DNA of 64,000 bases from Myxococcales bacterium (GTDB taxonomy: Bacteria > Myxococcota_A > Polyangia > Polyangiales > Polyangiaceae), in assembly GCA_004193285.1 (NCBI GenBank), contig SECP01000022.1, forward strand, positions 1 through 64,000, in the 5' to 3' direction. Both the position numbers and the translations under genes were made by a program. Below are positions 8,532-17,105 of this stretch, piece by piece; position 1 is the first letter of the stretch; the number at the start of each line of letters is the position of its first letter. The notes beneath the pieces were generated by a model. That model saw only the letters and a program-made list of their open reading frames with translations. It was not told the DNA's origin and searched no databases.

Positions 8532-9758
8532 ATGCTGTCGCCGCGTGTCTCGAGCTGGGGAGCGCTCGTCGCGATCGGGGTGGCTCTCTGCCTGGCGCCG
8601 CGGCGCGCGCTCGCTCAGGGCGCGCCGGACCGCGTGGCCGTGCTCACCATGGGTCCGGGGGACCACCCCTTCACGCGCTTCGGGCACAATGCGATTTTGC
8701 TCGAGTGGGATAACGGGGAAAACGCCGTCTACAATTTCGGCACCTTCGAATTCGACGGGCTGCAAGGCGTGGAAGACTTCATGGCCGGGCGCTTCCGCTA
8801 CTGGCTCAGCGTCGGCAGCCTCTCGGGCACCCTCCGCTCCTACGCGGCTGCACGCCGCGCGCTCAGCGCCCAAGAGCTTTCGCTCAGCGCCGCGGAGCGA
8901 GGCCGCTTATTCGCGGCGCTCGCCGATAATGCGCGGCCGGAGCAGCGCTACTACGCCTACGACTACTATCAGGACAATTGCTCAACCCGTGTTCGTGACG
9001 CTCTGAACGTCGTGCTCGGCGGCGCGCTGAAGCAGCAGGTGCAAGGCGCAGGGCGGCTCACCTACCGTCAGCACACGCTGCGCCTCGTCGGTCAGGCGCC
9101 CCTGCTCTACTTCGGGCTGGACAGCGCGCTGGGCCGACCTACGGATCGCCCCCTATCGCGCTGGGACGAGCTGTTTCTCCCGCAAGAGCTGCACGACGAG
9201 CTCGCGCGTGCGAACCGGCCCGGCTCAGGTCAGCCCCTGGTGCGCGCGGAGCGGGTGCTCCTCACGGCCGAGCGCCCTCCCCTGCCCGTGCTGCCACCCG
9301 CGCGTACACTTCCGTACGGCCTGCTTGGCGCCTGCGTCGGGCTGAGCTTGGCCGCGCTCGGCGTGGGCGCAGCACGCTCCCGAACCGCTCGCGTGGCGCT
9401 GGGCGCGCTCACGGCGTTGCTCGGGCTACTGCTCGGCCTCCTCGGCGCTGCTCTGCTCGTCTTTGCGTGTTCCAAGCACTGGGCGGCTCACGACAACACG
9501 AGCCTGCTCGCCTGCCCACCTTGGTCGCTCGGTTTGATTTGGAGTGGCGGCCGGTTGGCACGGGGGCGACGCAGCTGGCCAGCGATCGGCTTGCTGCTCG
9601 GGGCTTCCCTTCTCACGAGCGCGGCGCTGCTCGCCTTCGCCATCCCTTCCCCTCACGAGCCGCTGCGACAAGCGATGCTCTTCGTCCCCCTCTGGGCAGG
9701 CTGGCTATACGGCGCTTGGCGAGCCAGCGGGAGTCCCCCTCTCTCGCGGTCGAGCTAG
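8532..9758 (+). CDS. DUF4105 (Lnb N-terminal domain-like) membrane protein
   Basis: The 408-residue protein has a signal peptide (cleavage near ALA-QGAP) and a periplasmic domain of about 220 residues with FGHN (His52 in TRFGHNAIL) and DNCST (Cys150). This is the Cys/His pair of the DUF4105 papain-like fold. Four to five membrane helices follow (about 260-400). Proteins with this N-terminal domain include Lnb, reported to N-acylate lipoproteins in Bacteroidota. A role in lipoprotein modification would suit this lipoprotein-rich genome but is inference. An ordinary thiol hydrolase is the alternative. The stop overlaps the convergent gene by 4 bp. Confidence 0.8.
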   Translation: MLSPRVSSWGALVAIGVALCLAPRRALAQGAPDRVAVLTMGPGDHPFTRFGHNAILLEWDNGENAVYNFGTFEFDGLQGVEDFMAGRFRYWLSVGSLSGTLRSYAAARRALSAQELSLSAAERGRLFAALADNARPEQRYYAYDYYQDNCSTRVRDALNVVLGGALKQQVQGAGRLTYRQHTLRLVGQAPLLYFGLDSALGRPTDRPLSRWDELFLPQELHDELARANRPGSGQPLVRAERVLLTAERPPLPVLPPARTLPYGLLGACVGLSLAALGVGAARSRTARVALGALTALLGLLLGLLGAALLVFACSKHWAAHDNTSLLACPPWSLGLIWSGGRLARGRRSWPAIGLLLGASLLTSAALLAFAIPSPHEPLRQAMLFVPLWAGWLYGAWRASGSPPLSRSS

Positions 9759-10111
9759 GCCCGAGCGATCGCCCTCTCCGGAGGAGGTACCGTGCTGGGC
9801 GAACGCGGCGAGGGCGCTACGGAAGAAGCCGGCCCCGGTGACGACTCACGGTTGTTCTCCGGTGGCAGCTCTGGCGCGAGATTCATGACCGCGCTCGTAC
9901 GCGCGGAGCGCATCGCCGCCTTCACGACGTCGCGCATCGTGGAGTCGTCAATCTCCTTCGGATGCATGCGCAGCGCCGGCGTCGTGCAGAACGTTCCCAC
10001 CGACACGTCATCCAGCAACCGCACGACGGAGTAGCAGTGCGGTGCCGTTCGTTCGATGCGGTACGTGACCCCATTCACCAAGAGCATTCCCCGACTGATA
10101 GAACGTGGCAT
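9755..10111 (-). CDS. Small hypothetical protein
   Basis: The 118-residue product has an ordered N-terminal half (VNGVTYRIERTAPHCYSVVR, two Cys, helix KEIDDSTMRDVVKAAMRSA) and a disordered Pro/Ser-rich tail. No signal peptide or family was recognised. The N-terminal half looks like a small beta-alpha domain. ATG 10111 is used; ATG 10087 (MLLVNGV) is possible. Its end overlaps the DUF4105 gene tail to tail. It is supported by coding-like composition only. Confidence 0.5.
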   Translation of the reverse strand: MPRSISRGMLLVNGVTYRIERTAPHCYSVVRLLDDVSVGTFCTTPALRMHPKEIDDSTMRDVVKAAMRSARTSAVMNLAPELPPENNRESSPGPASSVAPSPRSPSTVPPPERAIARA

Positions 10112-11089
10112 CGTGACTCATCATAAATCGCTTCTGTATCAGGACGGTCCCAACAAAGTGTCACCTGAACTTTTTTCTATGACGACTCCCGGAGAGGCCA
10201 GTTGGGCTCTCCGCAATGGTACTTAGTCCGCGATTTCGCGACTTTCTCCCACGGCGGCGGCAGTCATGCTGTAACCCCACCGAGGGAGAACCTCACCCAA
10301 ATGGGTGAGGCCTCCCGACCGCGTAAGTCGCGCGACTTGGCAGCTTTGATTATTTCATCTGCCGCGGCCGCGCGGCACGAAGCTTCGAACGCGCCTCTCG
10401 GCGCGCTCTGCCGGCGCGCGCCGCTGGGAGCCGGACGCGCTTTGCGCCGCGCGATGGAGCTTGCGAGCCCCGCTGCTTGGGTCGGCTCTTTCAGTGCTCG
10501 CCGTCGCTTCGCTGGGCATAGAGAGCGGCGTTGTCAGGGTGAAAAGCCATTTGGCCGTCATGATGGATCCTTGCTGTCGAGCGGAAACTCCGGCGGTGGG
10601 CGGCTCGAAGCGCACACGCCCGCCGCGGCGCGCGGACAACGGCCCGGCGCCAATGGGGTCCAAGCCGCCGGGGCCAGGCCACAGGCGGCTTGAAGATTCG
10701 AATTACCTACAATCCGCGGGCTGTCGCCAGCTCCGCAGCTGATGCGCTCTCAGCGTTCCCACATGGCACGTGTCTCCTCGGCTCGCTCCGCGGCGGCGGA
10801 GCCGATCAACGGCTATCTTTCGGCGAAACTTCGCTAGACGAAGCCGACCCTCGACCCAGCGCGTCACGCTGGGATGCCGAGGCGGCGCTTTTCGTCTGAG
10901 GTCAGCGGAAGAGACGCATGGTCGTCGGTGGGAGCCGACTCGCAAAACGTGGACCGTCTGCGCTGCTCTGTCAACGGACGATCTGCTACGTTATGCCGCG
11001 TGGGGCCTAGCAAGCACTCAGGCAGCTCGGACGGCAATCGCGACGCGGACCTCGCTCGGGCCGAAGGCGCAGGCCTCCGTGATCTGAGA
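10112..11089. other. Intergenic region upstream of the PAS sensor gene
   Basis: Several short frames are open here on both strands but none has a recognisable domain or a good ribosome site. The only clear structure is the palindrome at 10291. The last 216 bases could encode an N-terminal extension of the PAS protein (from ATG 10874), which looks unlike protein. Confidence 0.5.
10291..10310. promoter_or_regulatory. 8-bp-arm inverted repeat
   Basis: CCTCACCC-AAAT-GGGTGAGG is a perfect stem of 8 bp with a 4-base loop. It lies 180 bp upstream of the leftward small gene. There is no T-run, so it looks more like an operator than a terminator. Similar GGGTGA half-sites occur at 22837 and 24965. 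Confidence 0.4.
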
Positions 11090-12553
11090 ATGGTCATGGA
11101 CGAGCTCACCTCGCGCGGGCTCCCGGGCGCGGCCGATGACTTCCCCTGGCCAGTGTTGATTCACGACGGCGAGCGCGTACTGCAGGCCAATCCCGCTTGT
11201 TTGCGCTGGTTCGGCTGCAGTCAAGACGGCCAACTCGTCCAGCAACCGCTCGCCGTGCTGAGTCGCGCGGAAGACGAGCAGTCTCTTCGCGCCGCTATCG
11301 GCGCAAGCGCGGTAGGCGCGCCGGACAGCCCGCACCTGCAGCGCTTCGTCGACCGCAACGACCGCGTGCTGCTCGGGCGCGTGCTCGCCCGCACGAGCGC
11401 GTCGACCGGCGCTCGTGTGGTGTTCGCGCTGATCGAGCCAGAAGACGGCGCGGAGCGCTCGTACGAGTTGGCCCGCCTGCTCGGCGGAGCCGTCGATCAC
11501 CTGACGGACATCGTCTTCATCACCGAGGCGCACGCGATCGACGGCGTGGGCCGGCGCATCGTCTTCGTGAACCGGGCCTTCACGGAGTCCTCCGGTTACT
11601 CGGCGCAAGAGGTGCTGGGGAAGACACCGAGCATCACCGTGGGGGACGGCACGGATCGAAAGACGCTCGGGCGCCTAGAGGCCGGGCTCTCCGAGACGCG
11701 CACGGTACGCGAGGACTTGCTCAAGTACGCGAAGGACGGCACGCCCTACTGGGTCGAGCTTCAAATCATTCCCATGTTCGACGAGGCGGGCAAGCACAGC
11801 CACTGGGTCAGCATCCAGCGCGACATCTCGGATCGCAAACGCATGGAAGCGCGCCTCTTGGAATCGGCGAGGCTCGCGTCGGCCGGGCAGCTCTCCGCCA
11901 GCCTCGCGAACGAGCTCAATAGCCCCCTCGCCTCCGTCGTCAGCTCACTCGAATGGCTCGCTGACCGAGTGCCGCAGCTCATGGCGCACCTGGGCACAGA
12001 AGGCCTGGAGGAGTCGAAGGAGGTGCTGGAAGCCCTGGCGGATGCGCGCAGCAGCGCCAGCCGCATCGCAACCGCGACGAGCTACTTACCGCTCCTCGCG
12101 AGCAACGCGCCGCTATCGCGGCACACTCTCCCCCTCGTTCCGCTGGTGGAGGCCGCGCTAGCAGACGCAGAACGCCAGCTGGGTCGGTCGATCACGGTGG
12201 AGCGGCACTTCGAGCGAGACCTCATGGTTGCGGCGGACTCCGGGCGCCTCAGTCATGCACTCCGGCTCGCGATCGTCAATGGGGCGCTTGCTTCCGGGGA
12301 GAGCAGGCTGGCCTTGCAAGTCTTGGCGCTCGGCAGTCGCGTCCACTTCAGTGTGGAGGATCAAGGTCCCGGCATCGCCAGTGAGCTCGCTGGCGCGGTC
12401 GGCGCACCGTTCGACGCGCGCCGACCGCAAGGTATCGGCGACGCGCTCGGCCTCTTCGTCGCGAGCCGTCTCGTCGCCGAGTTGGATGGCGAGCTCGTGC
12501 TACTCCCACGCTCCTCCGGCACGCGCGTGGAGCTTCGCCTCCCGCGGGCCTAG
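11090..12553 (+). CDS. PAS-domain sensor protein with degenerate histidine kinase core
   Basis: The 487-residue protein has two PAS-like domains (about 18-115 and 130-250; the second ends SIQRDISDRKRMEARL), a dimerisation helix pair, and a C-terminal HATPase-like domain. The H-box reads SLANELNSPLASV, with Asn274 where kinases of the AHEINNPL type carry the phosphoacceptor His. The ATP-lid G1 box DQGPGI (424-429) and a modified G2 (GIGDALGL, 448-455) are kept; the N-box is weak. It is therefore probably a pseudo-kinase or signalling partner. ATG 11090 is chosen because the upstream in-frame sequence from ATG 10874 is not protein-like. No response regulator gene is adjacent. Confidence 0.8.
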   Translation: MVMDELTSRGLPGAADDFPWPVLIHDGERVLQANPACLRWFGCSQDGQLVQQPLAVLSRAEDEQSLRAAIGASAVGAPDSPHLQRFVDRNDRVLLGRVLARTSASTGARVVFALIEPEDGAERSYELARLLGGAVDHLTDIVFITEAHAIDGVGRRIVFVNRAFTESSGYSAQEVLGKTPSITVGDGTDRKTLGRLEAGLSETRTVREDLLKYAKDGTPYWVELQIIPMFDEAGKHSHWVSIQRDISDRKRMEARLLESARLASAGQLSASLANELNSPLASVVSSLEWLADRVPQLMAHLGTEGLEESKEVLEALADARSSASRIATATSYLPLLASNAPLSRHTLPLVPLVEAALADAERQLGRSITVERHFERDLMVAADSGRLSHALRLAIVNGALASGESRLALQVLALGSRVHFSVEDQGPGIASELAGAVGAPFDARRPQGIGDALGLFVASRLVAELDGELVLLPRSSGTRVELRLPRA

Positions 12554-12985
12554 CCGGCTTGGTTCCGGCGGGGCGCAAGTCGATCTCGCGGCAAGCTCAC
12601 ACGTGACGTCGCTCCTCCGAGCGAGCTCGCGAAAGCTGCATGTCATCCGCGGGCGAGCTGGCCCGTGATTCGGCGAAACCGAGCGCGAGTAGTCAACCCG
12701 AGCTCGCTGGCAAACGCGAGCCACCTCGCTGGCTCGCCTTCAGTGGTTGCGACCGCGCACGCTCGGTTCGCCCTTTCGACTCGCCGCGCGCGCTTGGATC
12801 GCTACGCAAGCTCGGATGCCGATGAGGTGCGCGGGGGCACGCCTCGGTCGCGTGTGCGCTCCACCTGCACGGGGACTCGCGGGCGCGGTGGGAGGGGCGA
12901 CGGCGGCGCGCGGTGTTGAGCTGGCGTGCTGCGACCGACGACACGGACGCGCCCTGCTACAAAGCGGCGCGTCAAACCTGGGCTG
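12554..12985. other. Intergenic region
   Basis: This is a 432-bp GC-rich stretch between convergent genes. I see no gene, no convincing hairpin followed by T residues and no repeat. Confidence 0.5.
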
Positions 12986-13291
12986 TTACGCGCCGCTCGG
13001 GTGGAGGGCGATGGGTAAGATGGCCGCGCGGGTCGCCACGCTGAGCGGACCCTGAATGGCTCCGCCGTCACGCCGCGTGAGGGTCATTCGCTCGACGAGG
13101 CCGCCATGGGTGCCCAGCCGCGCCTGATAGGATGAGACGACGATGCCGAGCGCGAAGAGCGCCTTGTGCAGAGAAACAATCACCGGAGACCGGTTATTCC
13201 GGCCGATCTCCACGGCGGTGAGCTCCGAGCCTTCTTGCTCGAAGTGTACTTTGATTTCGCCCGCTTGCGGGGTCTGAGCCAGGGTTTCCAC
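12986..13291 (-). CDS. Small ACT-like domain protein
   Basis: The 101-residue product starts at GTG, preceded by GGAGG with six bases spacing. The core pattern ([18 protein letters not shown], then [20 protein letters not shown], then [14 protein letters not shown]) follows the beta-alpha-beta-beta-alpha-beta order and sequence style of ACT domains at the C-terminus of GlnD-type enzymes, where they bind small ligands. No catalytic domain is attached, so a stand-alone ligand sensor is possible. It is divergent from yebC with about 100 bp between them. The family call rests on pattern only. Confidence 0.55.
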   Translation of the reverse strand: METLAQTPQAGEIKVHFEQEGSELTAVEIGRNNRSPVIVSLHKALFALGIVVSSYQARLGTHGGLVERMTLTRRDGGAIQGPLSVATRAAILPIALHPSGA

Positions 13292-13390
13292 GTTCGCCTC
13301 CAGGAGATGAGTACGTCGCGGTGCCTTGTCAACGGCGCTCCGGTGACTTTTATGCCAATCCGCGCGTCTTCTGCGCTAGATGCCCCGGCC

Positions 13391-14092
13391 ATGGGCGCTC
13401 AGTGGAAACAGAAAGGTCGTGAGCAGAGTGCAGCCGCCAAGGGGCGCGTGTTCACGAAGCTGGCAAAGGAAATCATGGTGGCCTCGCGCACTGGCGGGCC
13501 GGACCCGAGCACCAACTCGCGTCTGCGTCTGGCGGTCGAAGCGGCCAAGCGCGCGTCGATGACGAAAGACACGCTCGAGCGCGCCATCAAGAAGGGCGCG
13601 GGGCTTTTGGACGACCAGGCGGCGTTCGAGACGGTGGTGTACGAAGGCTTCGCGCCGCACCAGGTGCCGGTGATCGTGGAGTGCTTGACGGATAACAAGA
13701 ATCGCACCGCGCCGAACATCCGGCTTCTGTTCAAGAAGGGCCAGCTCGGCGCCGGCGGCTCCGTGAGCTGGGACTTCAACCGCCGCGGTGCGGTAGAAGC
13801 GAGCGCCCCGGCCTCCGGCGAGGATCCGGAAGAGGCCGCGATCGAAGCGGGCGCGCAAGAGGTGGAGGCGGCGGACGAAGGTCAACACCGCTTCATCACG
13901 GAGCCCACGGACCTGGACGCCGTGTCCAAGGCGCTCGCGGCACGTGGTTGGACCGTTACGGCGGCGAACCTCGTTTGGATCCCAAAGAACCCGGTCAAGC
14001 TCGAAGGCGAAGCGCGAGCCGAGGTCGAAGCCTTCTTGGCCGCCATCGACGAAGACGACGACGTGCAGCATCTGTACGTAGGGCTCGCTTGA
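13391..14092 (+). CDS. yebC: YebC/TACO1-family protein
   Basis: The 233-residue protein matches YebC over its whole length: N-terminal Lys-rich helical region ([19 protein letters not shown]), the hallmark [29 protein letters not shown], then [19 protein letters not shown] and [18 protein letters not shown]. Members have been described as DNA-binding regulators and, more recently, as translation factors that help ribosomes through polyproline stretches. The frame is open upstream from 13166, but homologous sequence begins at the MGAQWK methionine used here. The last codons and the stop lie inside the first unit of a 33-bp repeat array. Confidence 0.92.
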   Translation: MGAQWKQKGREQSAAAKGRVFTKLAKEIMVASRTGGPDPSTNSRLRLAVEAAKRASMTKDTLERAIKKGAGLLDDQAAFETVVYEGFAPHQVPVIVECLTDNKNRTAPNIRLLFKKGQLGAGGSVSWDFNRRGAVEASAPASGEDPEEAAIEAGAQEVEAADEGQHRFITEPTDLDAVSKALAARGWTVTAANLVWIPKNPVKLEGEARAEVEAFLAAIDEDDDVQHLYVGLA

Positions 14093-14256
14093 GCCCGGAG
14101 TACTCCTAACGCGGGGCTCGCTTGAGCCCGGAGTACTCGTAACGCGGGGCTCGCTTGAGCCCGGAGTACTCCTAACGCGGGGCTCGCTTGAGCCCGGAGT
14201 ACTCCTAACGTGGGGCTCGCTTGAGCCCGGAGTACTCCTAACGCAGGGCTCGCTCG
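14081..14256 (+). repeat. 33-bp tandem repeat with two palindromes per unit (5 full copies plus partial)
   Basis: Units start at 14081, 14114, 14147, 14180 and 14213, with a partial copy at 14246. Each holds hairpin GGGCTC-GCTT-GAGCCC and palindrome GGAGTACTCC, joined by CTAACG-type spacers. Copies differ at one or two bases (CTCC/CTCG, ACGC/ACGT). The first unit supplies the last codons and stop of yebC, so the array seems to have grown from the gene's 3' end. It could work as a multiple transcription terminator or mRNA-stabilising structure. Confidence 0.9.
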
Positions 14257-14321
14257 AGGTGGGAGCCTGGACCTAGGTGTCGGTTTGCGCCGGCGCGGGC
14301 TCCCCGGTAGGATTCGTCGCT

Positions 14322-14612
14322 GTGCGTTTCTGGTCAGTAACGGCAGCTGTTTCGGCGCTGTGCGTCGTCTACCCTGCCTACGCGGGCACGAGCCGCCTCG
14401 TGCGCACGAGCTTGGACGCAGCGCAGGCCGAGGCAGCACCGGCTAACAGCGCACGGCTCATTCGTAGCTCGCTCGACGACCCGAGTCACCGAGAGCTCCC
14501 GTTGGAGAGCCCCGTACGGCTGATCCGCGTCTCGCTCGACGAGACGAACGCCTTCGCGCCGCTCGAGCCGGCGGCGCGCCCCGAGCGCCAGCTGCGCACG
14601 TCCCTGGACTGA
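14322..14612 (+). CDS. Small secreted protein with four RLIRxSLD repeats
   Basis: The 96-residue product from GTG 14322 has a clean signal peptide (cleavage at AYA-GTS near residue 22). The mature part of about 74 residues carries four spaced copies of one octamer: RLVRTSLD, RLIRSSLD, RLIRVSLD and RQLRTSLD (the last at the C-terminus). The spacers are acidic/Ala-rich. A GTG at 14277 would give 15 extra residues and hide the signal peptide. The stop overlaps the cyclase start (TGATG), so the two are probably translated together. No family was recognised; the repeats suggest a secreted or processed peptide or a multivalent ligand (inference). Confidence 0.7.
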   Translation: MRFWSVTAAVSALCVVYPAYAGTSRLVRTSLDAAQAEAAPANSARLIRSSLDDPSHRELPLESPVRLIRVSLDETNAFAPLEPAARPERQLRTSLD

Positions 14613-15277
14613 TGCGCATCGAAGCCACCTTTGCCTTCGTGGACATGGCCGGCTTCACCGCCCTGACGGAGGCCCAAGGCGACGAGGACGCCGCCGACTT
14701 GGCGATGATGTTCGCGGAGATCGCGCGCGCCGCGCTCGCTCCCGGCGATCGTTTGATCAAGACGATTGGCGACGCGGTGCTGGTCACGTCGCCGGACGCT
14801 GCCGCGAGCCTCACCTGGGTGGAGCGCTTGCTCACGGACGCCGCCGCCGAGCCGCGCTTGCCCACGCTGCGCGCGGGCCTGCACCACGGCGAAGCCGTCG
14901 AGCGGGACGGCGACGTCTTTGGCGCGGCCGTCAACCTGGCGGCACGGGTCGCGGCAGAGGCGCATCCCGCAGAGGTACTCGGCACTGCCCGCATCGCGGA
15001 GGCCGCGCGCGAGCTCGGCATACCCGTCGTGGACATCGGCGAAGTGGCGCTCAAAAACGTCAGAAGAACGACGTTTCTGTACAGCATGGCGTTGATGCTC
15101 GGCTCTGGAGATACGCCCATCGACCCCGTGTGCCGCAATCACATCGACCGCCGCACCGCAGCGGGGCGGCTGCGCTACGCGCACCGCGAGTTCTGGTTTT
15201 GCTCGCTGACGTGTGCGGCCGCCTTCGCCAGCAACCCCGAGTGGCACCACAACGAGTCGATGTTGCCTCACCGCTAA
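14612..15277 (+). CDS. Class III nucleotidyl cyclase fused to a YHS domain
   Basis: The 221-residue protein has a class III cyclase domain (about 1-160): metal Asp11 in FVDMAGFT, KTIGD (50-54) giving the purine-binding Lys and second metal Asp, and VNLAAR (107-112) with the transition-state Asn and Arg. All are present, so cAMP or cGMP synthesis is plausible; specificity cannot be read securely. The C-terminus (171-210) is a YHS domain with DPVC (Cys174) and WFCSLTC (Cys197, Cys201), a Cys-rich module linked to metal binding. It has no membrane helix. It overlaps the secreted-peptide gene by one base. Redox or metal control of the cyclase is inferred. Confidence 0.88.
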   Translation: MRIEATFAFVDMAGFTALTEAQGDEDAADLAMMFAEIARAALAPGDRLIKTIGDAVLVTSPDAAASLTWVERLLTDAAAEPRLPTLRAGLHHGEAVERDGDVFGAAVNLAARVAAEAHPAEVLGTARIAEAARELGIPVVDIGEVALKNVRRTTFLYSMALMLGSGDTPIDPVCRNHIDRRTAAGRLRYAHREFWFCSLTCAAAFASNPEWHHNESMLPHR

Positions 15278-15283
15278 CGGCGC

Positions 15284-16207
15284 TCAGCGCCGATCCACGC
15301 GTAGCTTGGTGATTCCGAGGCGGATCTGCTTCGTGCGTGGGCGCCGCTCGATGACCGTCGTCGACTCCGAGAGGCCGTGCTGGGTGAAGTGCTTGCGAAT
15401 GCGGAACACTTCGCCGTCCACTTGTTGCGGCGTCATCTTCAAGCCGTCCGCCAGCTCTTCCTTGTCCATCCAGCCGCAGGAGCCCTCCGGTAGGCTCGCC
15501 GCGCGGTCGCTGAGCATCTGCCGCGCGAGGGTGAGCAGCAGGTAATTGTGACTGCGTGAGCCGAGGGCCACGCGTCGGTCGCCGTACTCGATGCTCAGCT
15601 CCACGAAGTCTTCGTCGGACGAAACCACGAATGACAGCGCCGGCTCCGCCCCGCCGGCCGTGAGCGAGAGGGTCTCGGTTGCGGAGCTCGAAGCGGGGCT
15701 GCAAAACCGAAACTGCCGACCTGCGCAGTCGATGATCTGCCCATCGGCTATCGGTTCGACCTCGCCATCCGCGCGCTCCAGCTTCCACGCGCCGTCTGGC
15801 GCCAAAAACAGCGTCGCTTCCGGGCTCTTGCTCGAGGGCAAAGCGATCCAACCATCCGTGCCGCGCAGCGCTTGCCCGGTATCGAGCGCGACCGCCATCG
15901 TCTCGGGCTCGCCCGCGTCCGTCAGCGCCCAGCGCTCGTCGGCGTGGCCGAAGGTGATGATAGCGTCTTTGCTCAACCGGTACGCGCGCCCCGGTTCCAC
16001 CCCGGCGCCGTTCAGCTGCGTGCCGTTGCGGCTGCCTCGATCGAGCAGCTCCCACGCATAGCCGTCCCAGCGGATGAGCGCATGCTGCGTGGATACATAA
16101 GGCGCGGTGAGGCGCAGGGCACACTGGGGCCCGCGCCCGACCAAATGCTCGGTCGTGAGCAGGCAGGAGCGTGTGCCATCTGTGCGCCGCAGCTCGGCCA
16201 TGGTCAT
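15284..16207 (-). CDS. FHA-domain protein with C-terminal winged-helix-like region
   Basis: The 307-residue protein has an N-terminal FHA domain (about 10-80) with EHLVGRGPQCALRL, YVSTQHALI and GSRNGTQLNG, which carry the Arg, Ser, His and Asn used to bind phosphothreonine peptides. A middle beta-rich part precedes a C-terminal region (about 235-307; DKEELADGLKMTPQQVDGEV then RTKQIRLG) that resembles a winged-helix DNA-binding fold. It is probably a phospho-dependent regulator downstream of the Ser/Thr kinases here. The ATG at 16207 is chosen; ATG 16201 is equally good. It is divergent from the LuxR-type gene. Confidence 0.82.
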   Translation of the reverse strand: MTMAELRRTDGTRSCLLTTEHLVGRGPQCALRLTAPYVSTQHALIRWDGYAWELLDRGSRNGTQLNGAGVEPGRAYRLSKDAIITFGHADERWALTDAGEPETMAVALDTGQALRGTDGWIALPSSKSPEATLFLAPDGAWKLERADGEVEPIADGQIIDCAGRQFRFCSPASSSATETLSLTAGGAEPALSFVVSSDEDFVELSIEYGDRRVALGSRSHNYLLLTLARQMLSDRAASLPEGSCGWMDKEELADGLKMTPQQVDGEVFRIRKHFTQHGLSESTTVIERRPRTKQIRLGITKLRVDRR

Positions 16208-16321
16208 TCGATTACACCACGCCGTAAAAGCTGCGAAAAGACCCACGAAAATTCGACCTTGTGACTTTTTGCAATTGACTGCGATCGACGCGCAGTGGGG
16301 CGTCCCGGTACCAGTGGAGGG

Positions 16322-17089
16322 ATGCTTGCGAGCCATGAACGACTGCAGCTGGCGGCACTTTGGGATGAGCTCGTCGCCGGCACGACGAAGATCGACGGCT
16401 GGTCGCACACGGAAACGACCTGGTCCATGGTCGTTTCGCGGCGGCCCGACCAGGACCGGCCCGCTCACCCGCTGCGCCGACGAGACGTCGCCATTTTGGA
16501 GGATGCGCTGCTGAGCGGAGTCCGCAAGCACGTGGCGGTGGAGGTCGGCCTATCCTGCTCGAGCATTGCGGTGATCATGCAGAGCTGCTTCCACTTCATG
16601 GGGCTCTCTTGCCTACCTTCACGCATCCCCGGCTTGGTCGTCGCGGCCGCGCATTCGCGCCATCATTTCGGGAGTGCCGCCCCGGCGTACGAAACTGCGC
16701 TGGGGGCGGAGCAGGCCCTTCGTGAGCGCACGCTCACCTTCAACCGGCCCGACAAGCTGCTGGCGGCTTGGCTGGCGCCCGCTGAGCACGCGGTCATCCA
16801 CCTGCTCATCGAGGGCATGACCTACGCGGAAATCGCCGAGGCCCGCCGGACTTCCGTGCGCACGGTCGCAAACCAGGTCGCTTCGGGCTTCCGCCGATTG
16901 GATGTTTCGGGCCGGGCGGAGCTGCTCTGCTTGCTCGCTCGCTGGGCCCTCGAGGCGCCCGTTCCTCCGGCAAAACGGCCCCCTTCGATCGCGCCTTCGG
17001 GCGCCAAGCGCAGCACTGCGCGGCGCTCGCGCGCGCGAACCGAGAGACGCAGCCGGCCGCAAAGCCTCTCGCCTAGCCCCGCGACTTGA
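16322..17089 (+). CDS. LuxR-type helix-turn-helix regulator
   Basis: The 255-residue product has an unrecognised N-terminal half and a LuxR/GerE-like HTH at about 160-220 (LAPAEHAVIHLLIEGMTYAE, then EARRTSVRTVANQVASGFRR), followed by a basic Arg/Ser-rich tail. No receiver or autoinducer domain was seen. The start is uncertain: ATG 16322 sits directly behind GGAGGG, while GTG 16295 would add nine residues. It is followed after 16 bp by the TPR-type gene and may control that operon. Confidence 0.75.
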   Translation: MLASHERLQLAALWDELVAGTTKIDGWSHTETTWSMVVSRRPDQDRPAHPLRRRDVAILEDALLSGVRKHVAVEVGLSCSSIAVIMQSCFHFMGLSCLPSRIPGLVVAAAHSRHHFGSAAPAYETALGAEQALRERTLTFNRPDKLLAAWLAPAEHAVIHLLIEGMTYAEIAEARRTSVRTVANQVASGFRRLDVSGRAELLCLLARWALEAPVPPAKRPPSIAPSGAKRSTARRSRARTERRSRPQSLSPSPAT

Positions 17090-17105
17090 ACTACCAAGGA
17101 TAGGA

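Noticed and set aside
10202..10742. Overlapping short plus-strand frames in the 10-kb spacer
   Set aside because: No recognisable domain, poor starts, and the stretch is crossed by similar frames on the other strand.
13882..14439. Minus-strand frame with 11-residue repeats ([11 protein letters not shown]) across the 33-bp array
   Set aside because: The repeats come from the tandem DNA array read in antisense; the rest of the frame is antisense to yebC and has no ribosome site.
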